Below, piece after piece: positions 45,795-55,182 of a stretch of DNA of 64,000 bases. Both the position numbers and the translations under genes were made by a program. The stretch covers positions 310,001-374,000 of the forward strand of contig NZ_AP019655.1 in NCBI RefSeq assembly GCF_009938205.1, read 5' to 3'. The notes beneath the pieces were generated by a model. It did not search any database, was not told where the DNA came from, and saw only the letters and a program-made list of their open reading frames with translations. The number at the start of each line of letters is the position of its first letter. The first letter of the stretch is position 1. The stretch comes from Vibrio panuliri. GTDB taxonomy: Bacteria > Pseudomonadota > Gammaproteobacteria > Enterobacterales > Vibrionaceae.

Positions 45795-45958
45795 AGTAAT
45801 TACCTCGAAAATTTGAATGTCACTAGTATGTTCAATTGGTCTGCGTATAAATAGGAACAGTTGTCCGTGCGGTGTTCAGCTTTTAATGAGTGGGTATTTT
45901 CCCATACACAAAACTAATGTGGTGCATATTTTTTAGGGCGCTCAAATAGAGCGCCAAG

Positions 45959-47461
45959 TTAAACTGCGCACTGATCGATATAGTTTTCTGCATAGGCTAC
46001 GCTCACGCCTGAGGTCTTCGCTTTGTACATCGCTTCGTCAGCAAGTCTCATTGTATTTGTGATGTTGTTGTTCTGACCATGGTAATGGGCCACCCCAATA
46101 CTGGTTGATACCTGAAATTGCGTCTGCTCAAAAAGCACAGGGCGAACAAATACGCCTACAACTTTATCAATTATCGAATTAATCGCGATAGGATGAGATG
46201 CTTGTTCAACGAGGATGACAAACTCATCACCCCCCAAGCGATATAAGGTGGCAGGAGAATCCATTAACGCCTCTTTAAGGCGTCTGGCAACCTCGACAAG
46301 TAAGACATCTCCAGCAATATGACCATAGGTATCATTGATGGCTTTGAAGCCATTTAAGTCCATGACGAGTACGCCGATATCAGGGTTCGTTTGCTTCTCT
46401 ATGTCGTGAATCGCTAAGTTAAAACAATGGCGATTGGGTATTTGAGTCAGTGAGTCTGTTTTTAGCAACAGTTCGGTTGCCAACTTTGCTTGCATTAACT
46501 CACTAATATCGAGTGCAGAACATTCGATTTCGTTGTTAATAACTTGGCTGCGATTCACTTGGAAATATCGGGTCTGATTGCCAATCACAATAGAGTAATT
46601 AAAGCTATCTTCGGTCTCTTTGGCGGACAGGCGCTCGAGAAAGTCGACCATAGCAAGCTTTCGTTGAGGCGTTGCCAGCGGGCTAAACACATCAATAAAC
46701 GTTGAGTTTGCACGAACTATTCGTTGCTGTTTGATATTGATAACAAACAGGCACACTTGTGTGAGGTTGTACGTTCTTGCGTGTTTTTCTTCACTGTCTT
46801 TGAGCCTTGAAATGGTGCTTTTTAATTGTCGACGCATGGTATCTAGCGCGTTAAACAAAGTGGTGATTTCCAGAAACTTTGAGTCAGTTTTTGACGGGGT
46901 GTGGTAGTCCCCATTAGCGATCTGAAACGCGACGATTTGAAGATCAGTAAACGGGCGGTTCAACGCCGCCAGAATCGTGTGGGTAAACGCGAACGATACG
47001 GCAACCAATATTAAGGTGAGGTTGAACAGTTTTGGTGCCGTGGCTTTTACAATGTTCCAAACAAAGGCAGTTTCATCTTTGTTTACGGTCAACTGTCCAA
47101 TGACGTCGCCTTCTTGGTCGTTAATCGGGTAGTGGAGAGAGGTCATGCTATCCCGTTGTGCTTTGCTATTCACCACCTCAGCTAAGGTCAAACCGTATTC
47201 AAGAGAATCGAGCTTTACCGATACAATATAGTCTAGCTGCGATATCTTAGTCGCAACCAACTCCGCTTGAAGCAGATCGAACTGCGTGAGCGCTATTTTT
47301 GAGTCGAGCAACTGCTGGGCAATCACTTGCTCGTACTGATTCGTTTGCGCTTCATGTTGGTGTAGAAGGTCGTAAATGATGTAGGTGCCACCAAACAGAG
47401 CGATCGGGATTGTTGTCAGCGTCAGAAACACTGAAATAATGTATGAAGAGAGTTTTTTCAT
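45959..47461 (-). CDS. Membrane diguanylate cyclase with periplasmic sensor segment
   Basis: 500 residues. Transmembrane segments at 8-30 and 143-165 enclose a periplasmic part of about 110 residues; a HAMP-like linker (166-225), a PAS-like region (230-325) and a GGDEF domain (330-490) with an intact GGDEF (410-414) follow. There is no RxxD inhibitory site before it. It should make c-di-GMP. Its start overlaps the stop of the BMP-type binding protein by four bases, so the two are translated together; the binding protein is the likely periplasmic input, much like NspS for MbaA in Vibrio cholerae, though there the cyclase partner and ligand differ. Confidence 0.88.
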   Translation of the reverse strand: MKKLSSYIISVFLTLTTIPIALFGGTYIIYDLLHQHEAQTNQYEQVIAQQLLDSKIALTQFDLLQAELVATKISQLDYIVSVKLDSLEYGLTLAEVVNSKAQRDSMTSLHYPINDQEGDVIGQLTVNKDETAFVWNIVKATAPKLFNLTLILVAVSFAFTHTILAALNRPFTDLQIVAFQIANGDYHTPSKTDSKFLEITTLFNALDTMRRQLKSTISRLKDSEEKHARTYNLTQVCLFVINIKQQRIVRANSTFIDVFSPLATPQRKLAMVDFLERLSAKETEDSFNYSIVIGNQTRYFQVNRSQVINNEIECSALDISELMQAKLATELLLKTDSLTQIPNRHCFNLAIHDIEKQTNPDIGVLVMDLNGFKAINDTYGHIAGDVLLVEVARRLKEALMDSPATLYRLGGDEFVILVEQASHPIAINSIIDKVVGVFVRPVLFEQTQFQVSTSIGVAHYHGQNNNITNTMRLADEAMYKAKTSGVSVAYAENYIDQCAV

Positions 47462-48495
47462 ATTTGTGTTGGGCAGTACCGAGCAACTTTTTGAGAAATA
47501 GCGGTATTGTTGCCTTTGAAATCGCGCATCAATTTCGCCATCAGTTGCTTCTCTTTGTCAGTTAGGTTTGGCGTATGTGGGTTAATTGCGACATTGATTA
47601 CCCCTTGTTTGATGCCAAAATGTTTACGATTACCATTCCAAATGGCGTTTTTTAACTGCATCAATGAAGCGAAAACGGCAATATCGACGCGCTTTTCAAG
47701 AGATGCTAGGTTGGTCAGCGGATAAAGGTTTGAGTAATTGTGGTCAACCCCAAAGCTCAATGCATGCCCGTTAACTTTTACTGCCTCCATGGCACCGACA
47801 CTCGCATATCCTGCCGCAGGAAAAATAATATCCACTTGTTGTGCAAGCATCGTATTGGCAATGGCTTGGGCGCTGTTCAAGTCATCCCACGAGGCAAGCC
47901 CTTTGTTGATATATTGCGTCATGAGGCTTGCTTCGGGATTCGCATCTCTGATCCCAAGTTCATAACCACATTTAAAGTGATTGATAATTGGAATATCTAA
48001 CCCACCAATAAATCCAATTCGGTTGGTTTTGGTTTTCAGCCCTGAAAGGTAGCCAAGCACATAACTGCCCTCAGCATGATTAAATGTTAAGCCGAGTACA
48101 TTGGGTAAATGGTATGCGACATCGAGCGAAATAAAATGTACTGAAGGGAAGCTTGTGGCAACTTGGGCAAAATCTTGCTGTGAGTTTGACTCAACCACAA
48201 CAATTGGGGTGTAGCCTTGTTCGGCTGCTTGGCGAAGTGAGTGCACGTAACCTTTGTCACCCACATGCTGGCGCATCACAGAAACTTGTGTTTTTTCCTC
48301 AAACTGTCGTATGCCCGCATCAATTAACGCGAGATAAGAGTCATGTTGTAATTCACTTTGGTAAATCACAACAGGTTTAAAGCTCTGTTCTTGTGCAAGA
48401 GTTGATGAGGTGCATACAACGCCAAAAATGAGCGTGATGATCGAGTACAAAGACCGAACAAAAGGAGAACAACATTGCAGTAAACGAGTATTCAT
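47458..48495 (-). CDS. BMP-family periplasmic binding protein (purine-nucleoside type fold)
   Basis: 345 residues with a signal peptide ending near STLAQ. The body follows the BMP/PnrA family: NVLGLTFNHAEGSYVLGYLSG, GFIGGLDIPIINHF, ADIIFPAAGYASVGAMEAV-type and FGVDHNYSN regions. Known BMP proteins bind purine nucleosides or riboses for ABC uptake, but no ABC permease or ATPase gene is near; instead the gene runs by ATGA overlap into a membrane diguanylate cyclase. The best guess is a signalling receptor for a nucleoside-like ligand. Ligand inferred from family only. Confidence 0.87.
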   Translation of the reverse strand: MNTRLLQCCSPFVRSLYSIITLIFGVVCTSSTLAQEQSFKPVVIYQSELQHDSYLALIDAGIRQFEEKTQVSVMRQHVGDKGYVHSLRQAAEQGYTPIVVVESNSQQDFAQVATSFPSVHFISLDVAYHLPNVLGLTFNHAEGSYVLGYLSGLKTKTNRIGFIGGLDIPIINHFKCGYELGIRDANPEASLMTQYINKGLASWDDLNSAQAIANTMLAQQVDIIFPAAGYASVGAMEAVKVNGHALSFGVDHNYSNLYPLTNLASLEKRVDIAVFASLMQLKNAIWNGNRKHFGIKQGVINVAINPHTPNLTDKEKQLMAKLMRDFKGNNTAISQKVARYCPTQI

Positions 48496-48699
48496 GGAGC
48501 CGATTCAGTCAATTGTATTGAGATATGCACTATTTTCGGCAAGTTTATTGATGAAATTTATATTATCAAGGGCTTAGCTCTCATTTACGCTATGATGTGC
48601 TCAATTATTTTTCGCTAGCCAACGTTGGCGATGGAAATCGGAAGGAAATCCCTCCTCTGCTGTGAGGCAATGGGCAAAGGAGGGGGAAGGTCTAACGCG

Positions 48700-49767
48700 T
48701 TACAGTTGGCATTGTTGAACGCTCTTCAGCATGCCTTTCAGCAGATTGGTGTACTGTTCTTTGCCTGTCGCGATATTGGCACCAAGAGGGTCCATCGTAC
48801 CAATGGCCGTCACTGATGAGCCTTCAAACACGGTGTTTACCAAATTAGGGTTGAATTGTGGTTCAGTAAAGACACAAGTTACCTTTAGGTTTTGCACGGT
48901 TTGATGTATCTCTTCCACTCGAGCTGGGCTCGGGTCAGATGCGTCAGAGATAGAGATGGCGCCAGCGGCTTGCAAGCCAAAACGTTTCTCGAAATATTGG
49001 TAGGCATCATGGAATACGATGAACTTAATTTCTTTTAGATCACTTGTTTGTTGCTCAATCTCTTTAGTCAGTTGATCCAATCGTGCAATTGCTGCTTTGG
49101 CATTACTTTGGTAGGTCTGTGCATTTTGTGCATCAACTTTAGACAGTTCGTCGGCGATTGATGCTAGCCATACTTGCGCATTTTTCGGGTCAAGCCATAC
49201 ATGAGGATCTTGACCATCGTGGTGATGACAATCGCAGTCGTGGCCGTCGTGATGATGCTCTGCGTGATCATGACCCTCTTCGTGGTGCTTATGAGCGTCG
49301 TCATGACTGTGGTCGTGATGAGCATCATGGTCTCCATGGTGGTGATCGGTATGCTCTTCATGTTTGTCATGATGATCTTCATCGTGGTGATCATGACTAT
49401 GAGCTTCAAATGTTGCTCCTTCACGGAAGTCGTAAAGTGTGGTGCCGTCCACTTGCATCATTTCAATCTTAGTCGCAGAGCCAGCAATATTTTCTAGCGG
49501 CTTTTCCAACCAAGGTGTTAAGCCTTCGCCAATCCAGAATACCAGATCAGCATCTGATAGGGCTTTCGCTTCCGATGGTCGCAGAGAGTATGAATGTGGT
49601 GAAGCTTCTGGGCGAATCAATAGATCAGGTTCACCAACGCCATCCATTACTTGTGCAACTAACGAATGCAAAGGTGCAATATCCACCGCAACTTTGGGTG
49701 CTTGTGCATATGCCTGTGTGGTGACGAGTAAGCCTAGAATGGCACTGGCTAGAGTCCTTGAGAACAT
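48700..49767 (-). CDS. znuA: Zinc ABC transporter substrate-binding protein
   Basis: 355 residues from the ATG at 49767 with AGGAG five bases before; the frame is open upstream to 49818, but that part overlaps the promoter. Signal peptide MFSRTLASAILGLLVTTQAYA. Zinc ligand His in ASPHSYSLRP and DPHVWLDP, plus a long His/Asp/Glu-rich loop (about residues 118-182), longer than in E. coli ZnuA. It captures zinc in the periplasm for ZnuBC. Divergent from znuC over a Zur-type palindrome. Confidence 0.95.
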   Translation of the reverse strand: MFSRTLASAILGLLVTTQAYAQAPKVAVDIAPLHSLVAQVMDGVGEPDLLIRPEASPHSYSLRPSEAKALSDADLVFWIGEGLTPWLEKPLENIAGSATKIEMMQVDGTTLYDFREGATFEAHSHDHHDEDHHDKHEEHTDHHHGDHDAHHDHSHDDAHKHHEEGHDHAEHHHDGHDCDCHHHDGQDPHVWLDPKNAQVWLASIADELSKVDAQNAQTYQSNAKAAIARLDQLTKEIEQQTSDLKEIKFIVFHDAYQYFEKRFGLQAAGAISISDASDPSPARVEEIHQTVQNLKVTCVFTEPQFNPNLVNTVFEGSSVTAIGTMDPLGANIATGKEQYTNLLKGMLKSVQQCQL

Positions 49768-49826
49768 CTTATCTCCTAAATAATGTGTGATTTCATGTAG
49801 AAATATCAAAAGTGGCAAGTTGTTTG

Positions 49827-49844
49827 GTTATGTTATAACATAAC
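49827..49844. promoter_or_regulatory. Zur box
   Basis: GTTATGTTATAACATAAC, a perfect 18-base palindrome matching the core of the gammaproteobacterial Zur site (GTTATA-type centre). It lies between znuA and znuC and can control both directions. Confidence 0.85.
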
Positions 49845-49916
49845 AATATTGTTTAGTAACTGGCAACTTATCTATTTCAGAAACTTGCCAATTTGCAGTA
49901 CGAATGAGAGAAAGCG

Positions 49917-50648
49917 ATGTTAATTTCATCACAGGCGTTATGCGTGAAGTTTGGCAATCATTTGGTGCTAGACCGTATAAACCTATCCGTGAATCCAGGC
50001 GAGATTGTGACGATTGTTGGCCCCAATGGTTCGGGGAAATCGACGTTATTGAAGACATTAATTGGTGCTGTTTCTCCTTTTTCTGGACAAGTAGAGCGTT
50101 CGCCAGCGCTTAAAATTGGCTATGTCCCACAGCGTCTCCACATAGATGAAACCTTGCCAATGACAGTGAATCGCTTCTTAAACCTACCGTTGCGTCGGTC
50201 TCAAAATGCTATCAAGCAAGCGTTGTTGCGTGCGGGTGTTCAAGGGTTGGAGAAGCAGCAACTAAACGCCTTGTCCGGCGGGCAGTTACAGCGTGTGCTT
50301 TTAGCTCGTGCACTACTAGAAGAACCGACATTATTGCTGTTGGATGAAGCGACTCAAGGCCTTGACCATCGTGGAACTGCCAACTTCTATCAGCAAATAG
50401 AAGCGATACGAAATGAAACAGGATGTGCCGTGATCATGGTGAGCCACGATCTTAATGTCGTTATGAGACGCACTGATAGGGTGATTTGCATTAATGGTCA
50501 GGTATGTTGTGAAGGGGTACCTGAAAAAGTGAGCGAGTCGGCTGAGTACAAAGCACTGTTTGGCTTAGATGACGATGATGTGTTGGGCGTTTATCAGCAT
50601 CAACCAACCGCAAAGCGTTCACTTCGAGGTATGGCTAATGTTGGATGA
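49917..50648 (+). CDS. znuC: Zinc ABC transporter ATPase
   Basis: 243 residues. Walker A is GPNGSGKST near 37-45, the signature is LSGGQ near 120, and Walker B is LLLLDEATQGLD. It powers zinc import through ZnuB. It begins 73 bases after the Zur box and its end overlaps znuB by 11 bases. Confidence 0.95.
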   Translation: MLISSQALCVKFGNHLVLDRINLSVNPGEIVTIVGPNGSGKSTLLKTLIGAVSPFSGQVERSPALKIGYVPQRLHIDETLPMTVNRFLNLPLRRSQNAIKQALLRAGVQGLEKQQLNALSGGQLQRVLLARALLEEPTLLLLDEATQGLDHRGTANFYQQIEAIRNETGCAVIMVSHDLNVVMRRTDRVICINGQVCCEGVPEKVSESAEYKALFGLDDDDVLGVYQHQPTAKRSLRGMANVG

Positions 50649-51474
50649 TTTTCTATGGCGCGCCGCTTTAGCGGGGGTAGGCGTGGCATTATCTGCAGCG
50701 CCACTTGGTTGTTTTATCGTTTGGCGTCGTATGGCCTACTTTGGTGATGCAACTGCGCATGCTTCCATGTTGGGGGTGGCGCTATCGCTTGCGTTTTCCT
50801 TGCCGATTTTTCCCGGTGTACTGTGTGTTGCTCTGTTAATGGCGATTACAGTTTCCTCGTTCAGTGGACGAGGTTATGCCATGGACACTTTACTTGGTGT
50901 GATGGCGCACTCAGCCCTCGCAATCGGATTGGTTGCGGTATCATTTTTGTCCGGTGTCAGACTTGATCTGATGGCGTATCTGTTTGGTGACATACTCGCA
51001 GTGAGCAAAACAGACTTGCTTGTTATTTGGGGCGGCGCCTTGGTGGTGATTGCGCTAATCAGCATGCGTTGGTCTGGCATGTTGTTATCGACGCTAAACA
51101 AGGAGTTAGCACTAGCCAGTGGCTTTTCGCCGCGACGGGAGCAAATGATTTTAACCATTGCGCTTGCGGTTGTGGTGGCGGTTGCGATTAAAGTCGTCGG
51201 TGTGTTGTTGATTGTCGCCATGCTGATTATTCCTGCCGCTACTGCGCGCCCATTTAGTCGCACACCAGAAATGATGGTACTACTTGCCGCAGTGCTGGGT
51301 AGTACATCCAGTCTTGTCGGGCTTCGCACCTCTTATGTGTTTGACACCCCTACAGGCCCTACGATGGTGTGCATCGCAGCGCTTTTGTTTGTGATCGCGA
51401 GTGTTCTATGGAAAGTGATGGATAAAGTGCAACGTGAAAAAGGCTCTGTTATGGAAAGCGAGTATGAAAAGTGA
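50638..51474 (+). CDS. znuB: Zinc ABC transporter permease
   Basis: 278 residues from ATG 50638 (MLDDFLWRAALAGVGVALS) with GAGGT upstream inside znuC. Eight or nine hydrophobic segments of the ABC-3 family; the FGDATAHASMLGVALSLAF loop with conserved histidine is typical. The 11-base overlap with znuC implies coupled translation. Confidence 0.95.
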   Translation: MLDDFLWRAALAGVGVALSAAPLGCFIVWRRMAYFGDATAHASMLGVALSLAFSLPIFPGVLCVALLMAITVSSFSGRGYAMDTLLGVMAHSALAIGLVAVSFLSGVRLDLMAYLFGDILAVSKTDLLVIWGGALVVIALISMRWSGMLLSTLNKELALASGFSPRREQMILTIALAVVVAVAIKVVGVLLIVAMLIIPAATARPFSRTPEMMVLLAAVLGSTSSLVGLRTSYVFDTPTGPTMVCIAALLFVIASVLWKVMDKVQREKGSVMESEYEK

Positions 51475-51486
51475 GGGATGAATGTG

Positions 51487-51951
51487 ATGGAACTAGAGGC
51501 GATTATTGATCACGTAGAGCAACGTTGTGAGTCCCAAGGGAAGAGGCTCACTCCGAAACGTAAACTGGTTTTACGTGCATTGGTTGATGCGAATAGAGCG
51601 TTGTCAGCCTATGAACTGATTGAATATTGTCAGCAGCACTTTGCTGAGAATATTCAAGCTATGTCGGTATATCGCATCTTAGATTTTCTTGAACAGCAAA
51701 ATCTTGCGCATAAGCTGCATACTTCGAACAAATATATTGTTTGTGCCCATATTCTTACTGCTTCTGGTGAAGGCATTCACCAGTTTTTCATTTGTTCGGA
51801 ATGCAGCAAAATCAGTGAGAAAATCATTGAGCCTGAAATAATTTCAGGTTTGCAATTACATGCCAAGCAGGAGGGATTTACCGTGGATAAACCGCAGCTA
51901 GAGATCAACTGTTTATGCGATCACTGCTCGCAGTCAGCTACATTGAAGTAG
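51487..51951 (+). CDS. zur: Zinc uptake repressor, Fur family
   Basis: 154 residues from the ATG at 51487, chosen because GAGGG is nine bases before it and only touches the earlier ATG at 51478. Winged helix in the first 85 residues (LTPKRKLVLRALVDANRALS), then the zinc sites with CSEC and CLCDHC cysteine pairs. It should bind the palindrome between znuA and znuC and shut both off when zinc is plentiful. Being last in znuCB-zur, it is itself under that site. Confidence 0.94.
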   Translation: MELEAIIDHVEQRCESQGKRLTPKRKLVLRALVDANRALSAYELIEYCQQHFAENIQAMSVYRILDFLEQQNLAHKLHTSNKYIVCAHILTASGEGIHQFFICSECSKISEKIIEPEIISGLQLHAKQEGFTVDKPQLEINCLCDHCSQSATLK

Positions 51952-52056
51952 CCGCTTTATTTCAACCCACAGCACAATCAAAAGAACACCTAGCCATGCC
52001 CAATACAGTGCTGACGTGGGCAATTATCGAAAGGAACATTGTGAGGACAAAGAACC

Positions 52057-53061
52057 ATGAGTACTAAGCAACCAACGATTCTCGGGGTGCCAACCAATAT
52101 TATTACGGGCTTTCTCGGCGTTGGAAAAACCTCAGCGATTCTCAACTTGATGGCACATAAACCCAACAATGAACGTTGGGCGGTGTTAGTCAATGAGTTT
52201 GGAGAAATTGGCGTAGACGGAAGTTTGGTTCAGGGGCAAAAAAGCGCGACTCAACAAGTATTTGTTCGAGAAGTACCTGGCGGGTGTATGTGCTGTGCCG
52301 CGGGTTTACCCATGCAGATTGCGCTTAATCAGTTATTAGCAGAGGCAAAACCGGATAGGTTATTGATTGAACCTACGGGGCTTGGTCATCCCAAAGAAGT
52401 GCTGCAGGTGCTCTCCACGGAACATTATCGTCAAGTTCTTTCACTGCAAAAGAACATCACTTTAGTGGATGCACGCCAACTTTCTGATCCTCGCTACACT
52501 GACCACGATACATTTAACCAACAAATTGCGATTGCAGATACTGTGGTGGGCAATAAGCTCGACCTTTATCAGGATGAAGATAAGCAAAACTTGATTCGTT
52601 ATGTCGCTCAAGTGGGTCGCTTTGGAGCTAAAGTTATCTTCGCCGAGCATGGTGAAATTCCACCTAGAGAGTTTGAAGGCTCAACAGCAATTGAAGCTCA
52701 TTCAGAGCATCATTATCACCGCAAGCCACTCGCTGCTGATACCGAGATGCCCGAAAGTGGTATCGTCAAAGCCGTTAATAAAGGGGAAGGCTTCCTTAGC
52801 GTCGGGTGGCGATTTTCGCCAGAGAAGCTCTTTGATAGACAAAAGCTCATTCCTTTGTTGGTTGAACAAAATGTTGAACGACTCAAGGCTGTGTTTGTCA
52901 CAAGTAGCGGAATCTTTGGTTATAACCTAACAGCTGATGGGTTATCTGAGGTCGAGTTGGATGACTGTACCGAGAGTCGAATTGAGTTAATTGGTGAGAG
53001 CATCAATCAGCGTTTCGAAACCGAATTACTAAATTGTTTGCATCAACCACATTCGTTGTAG
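52057..53061 (+). CDS. COG0523 (CobW/YeiR-like) zinc GTPase
   Basis: 334 residues. G1 loop GFLGVGKT (18-25), the CxCC metal motif CMCC at 77-80, an NKLDL guanine-specificity motif, and a short HSEHHYHRK metal-binding stretch. COG0523 proteins move zinc to target enzymes under zinc limitation. Placed 105 bases after zur in the same direction. It could be part of the zinc operon or have its own start; no second Zur palindrome was seen. Confidence 0.88.
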   Translation: MSTKQPTILGVPTNIITGFLGVGKTSAILNLMAHKPNNERWAVLVNEFGEIGVDGSLVQGQKSATQQVFVREVPGGCMCCAAGLPMQIALNQLLAEAKPDRLLIEPTGLGHPKEVLQVLSTEHYRQVLSLQKNITLVDARQLSDPRYTDHDTFNQQIAIADTVVGNKLDLYQDEDKQNLIRYVAQVGRFGAKVIFAEHGEIPPREFEGSTAIEAHSEHHYHRKPLAADTEMPESGIVKAVNKGEGFLSVGWRFSPEKLFDRQKLIPLLVEQNVERLKAVFVTSSGIFGYNLTADGLSEVELDDCTESRIELIGESINQRFETELLNCLHQPHSL

Positions 53062-53138
53062 TTTTGCTGGGTCATGAAGGGACTCTCTCGGCACCTCTAT
53101 ACGAATCTAAATCTAGAAAGTGAGAGAATTTACCACCC

Positions 53139-53876
53139 ATGTCAAAGCTGTATACCCGACAGAGCCAACGATTGCTGAGTTTGTTTAAGAGAGTCCTCTG
53201 CCAAAATTTAGAGCGTGCTAAGTCTTTTTCGATGAGAGGGGGCATCTCTTGCCTGTGTTTTCTAGGAGCGATATTTGCGCCATTGGTGCAAGCACACCCC
53301 CATTCTTGGGTTGATATGAAAACCTACATTCAAGGAGAAAATGGCAAGATTACCGGATTCAAAATGGAGTGGTCGTTTGACCCAATGACATCGGCTTATA
53401 TGCTCGACGGAGAAGACCTTTCGCCGGAAAACGAGCAAGAGACCTTCCGCAAGGTTTCGGCATCTGTATTGCAGAACATGTTGTATGAGCACTATTTTAC
53501 CTATTTCTATGATGGTGAGACGCCTATTCGTTACAAAGTTGCCCGCAATGACACCCTGACACGAGACCGCTCAAAGTTAGTGCTAGCGTTTGAGCTGCCA
53601 CTTGCCAAACCTAAGCCTGTGACGCGTGATAGTTTGCGACTGCTGATATTTGATCAAAGCTACTACGTGGACATGGCATGGAAAGCAAACAGCGATATTG
53701 TTCTCTCCGCTGATCTGGCTAAGCAGTGTCACTTGCAGGTTATCGAGCCTAATCCCACACCGGAGCAAATGAGTTATGCCATGTCGCTTCCACCTGACGC
53801 AGACCCTGATAATACGTTAGGGCAACTGTTTACCCAAAGTGTTGAAATTCAATGTGCCGTGGTGCCAGAGGTGTAG
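53139..53876 (+). CDS. DUF1007-family periplasmic protein
   Basis: 245 residues. The signal segment is internal (residues 34-48), followed at once by HPHSWVDM, the hallmark of DUF1007, and a beta-rich domain with FDPMTSAYMLDGEDLSP. A shorter protein from the ATG near residue 32 is possible. DUF1007 genes usually precede a NicO-type metal exporter, as here (58 bases apart), and are thought to bind metal or help export; this is not proven. Confidence 0.85.
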   Translation: MSKLYTRQSQRLLSLFKRVLCQNLERAKSFSMRGGISCLCFLGAIFAPLVQAHPHSWVDMKTYIQGENGKITGFKMEWSFDPMTSAYMLDGEDLSPENEQETFRKVSASVLQNMLYEHYFTYFYDGETPIRYKVARNDTLTRDRSKLVLAFELPLAKPKPVTRDSLRLLIFDQSYYVDMAWKANSDIVLSADLAKQCHLQVIEPNPTPEQMSYAMSLPPDADPDNTLGQLFTQSVEIQCAVVPEV

Positions 53877-53934
53877 TTCAAGCTGATGATCAATAAAACC
53901 CTGTTATTTCCTTTACCTGCTAGAGTTGACAGCC

Positions 53935-54996
53935 ATGACTGAAGTTAAACAAGTTTCTCACCGGTATATACTTGCGGCGACTTTTGCCCTGCTAGTGGCA
54001 TTTTCCCTGTACCAACTTTGGTTAATGTGGCCCTCACTGGTGATCACTAGTATTCAGTGGCAACGTGAGGTGAACACCCAGCTTGCCGACTTACTTTATG
54101 ATGCGCAAAGCAATCCGTTGGTGGTCGGCAGTTCTTTAGTCGGTTTCAGTTTTATCTACGGGATGCTTCATTCGCTCGGCCCTGGGCATGGAAAAGTGAT
54201 TGTCACCACCTATTTAGCAACACATCCAACTAAGGTTAGAGCGAGTCTTATTCTTACCGTGGTGTCTGCATTAATTCAGGCGTTGGTTGCGATCGCTTTG
54301 GTTAGTATTTTACTGTGGTTTTTTAGTGCTTCGATGCGAGAAGTTAACGAAAAATCGATGCTATTTGTCTCAATGAGCTATGGCTTAGTCGCCATACTGG
54401 GAGCGGTGATATGCTGGAAAGCGGTCAGACAATTGTATCACGCATTGCGCTCGAAGAAGCCTAAAATTGCTGCTTTATCGCCCCTTGTTCAGAGTGGAAG
54501 ATTGCCCTCAGTGCAAGCGCCTAATCATCGCTGGCAGTCTAGTCACTCGTTAATGGTAGGGCAGGTTGCCCCTAAGACTGAGTCACATAGTTCATTGTGT
54601 GGTTGTGGACACCAACATGTTGTTGACGCAAGTGCGATAAATAAAGCCGATACATGGCGAGAGTACATTGGCATAGTGGCAACCATCGGGATTCGCCCAT
54701 GTACGGGAGCGATTATGGTTCTGCTATTTGCTAATGTCGTTGGATTGTATTGGATGGGGGTGATGAGTGCGGTAGTAATGGCAGCAGGAACCGCATTGAC
54801 AACCTCGATGATAGCGATGCTAACCTTAGCTGGTAAACACTTTATCAAACGATACTTAACCGCAGGTAGCCACCATCGTCCGGGGCGACTGCTGTTAGCA
54901 GGGAGTTATTTGCAATTGTGTGGTGGATTAATTTTGACCGTAATAGGGTTGCTGCTGTTTAGTGGTCAAGATTATGGTATTTCGCCGGTGTTTTAA
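53935..54996 (+). CDS. NicO-family nickel/cobalt-type metal exporter
   Basis: 353 residues from ATG 53935 (TTG 53926 possible). Six hydrophobic segments of the NiCoT/NicO fold with HSLGPGHGKVIV and GIRPCTGAIMVLLFA; the loop near 215-235 contains a Cys/His-rich CGCGHQHVVD metal site. Related RcnA exports nickel and cobalt. The association with DUF1007 and the zinc genes suggests a zinc or divalent metal role (inferred). Confidence 0.86.
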   Translation: MTEVKQVSHRYILAATFALLVAFSLYQLWLMWPSLVITSIQWQREVNTQLADLLYDAQSNPLVVGSSLVGFSFIYGMLHSLGPGHGKVIVTTYLATHPTKVRASLILTVVSALIQALVAIALVSILLWFFSASMREVNEKSMLFVSMSYGLVAILGAVICWKAVRQLYHALRSKKPKIAALSPLVQSGRLPSVQAPNHRWQSSHSLMVGQVAPKTESHSSLCGCGHQHVVDASAINKADTWREYIGIVATIGIRPCTGAIMVLLFANVVGLYWMGVMSAVVMAAGTALTTSMIAMLTLAGKHFIKRYLTAGSHHRPGRLLLAGSYLQLCGGLILTVIGLLLFSGQDYGISPVF

Positions 54997-55141
54997 GCTT
55001 ATGCTCCGTTCAGTATTGAGGCCAATTTGTATTCAACTGAAAAGCAGAGCGCTTTTTTAACCAGCATCAGTAATTGCCACTATGTTCTAGCTATTCCCTC
55101 TCCGCAATAAGCGGCTTATAACGCGATAGTGATATTGGACT

Positions 55142-55171
55142 ACCGTCGAAGAGGAGTGTTTCTTCGACGGT
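55142..55171. repeat. Hairpin downstream of the NicO and small basic genes
   Basis: ACCGTCGAAGA (55142-55152) and TCTTCGACGGT (55161-55171) are perfect complements, loop of eight. It ends 11 bases from the stop of the converging gene at 55183 and has no T tract. It may act as an RNA stabiliser or a weak terminator. Confidence 0.5.
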
Positions 55172-55182
55172 GTCAAAGAGGA

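Noticed and set aside
49158..49497. Several overlapping ORFs on both strands
   Set aside because: They are by-products of the His/Asp codon-rich loop in znuA.
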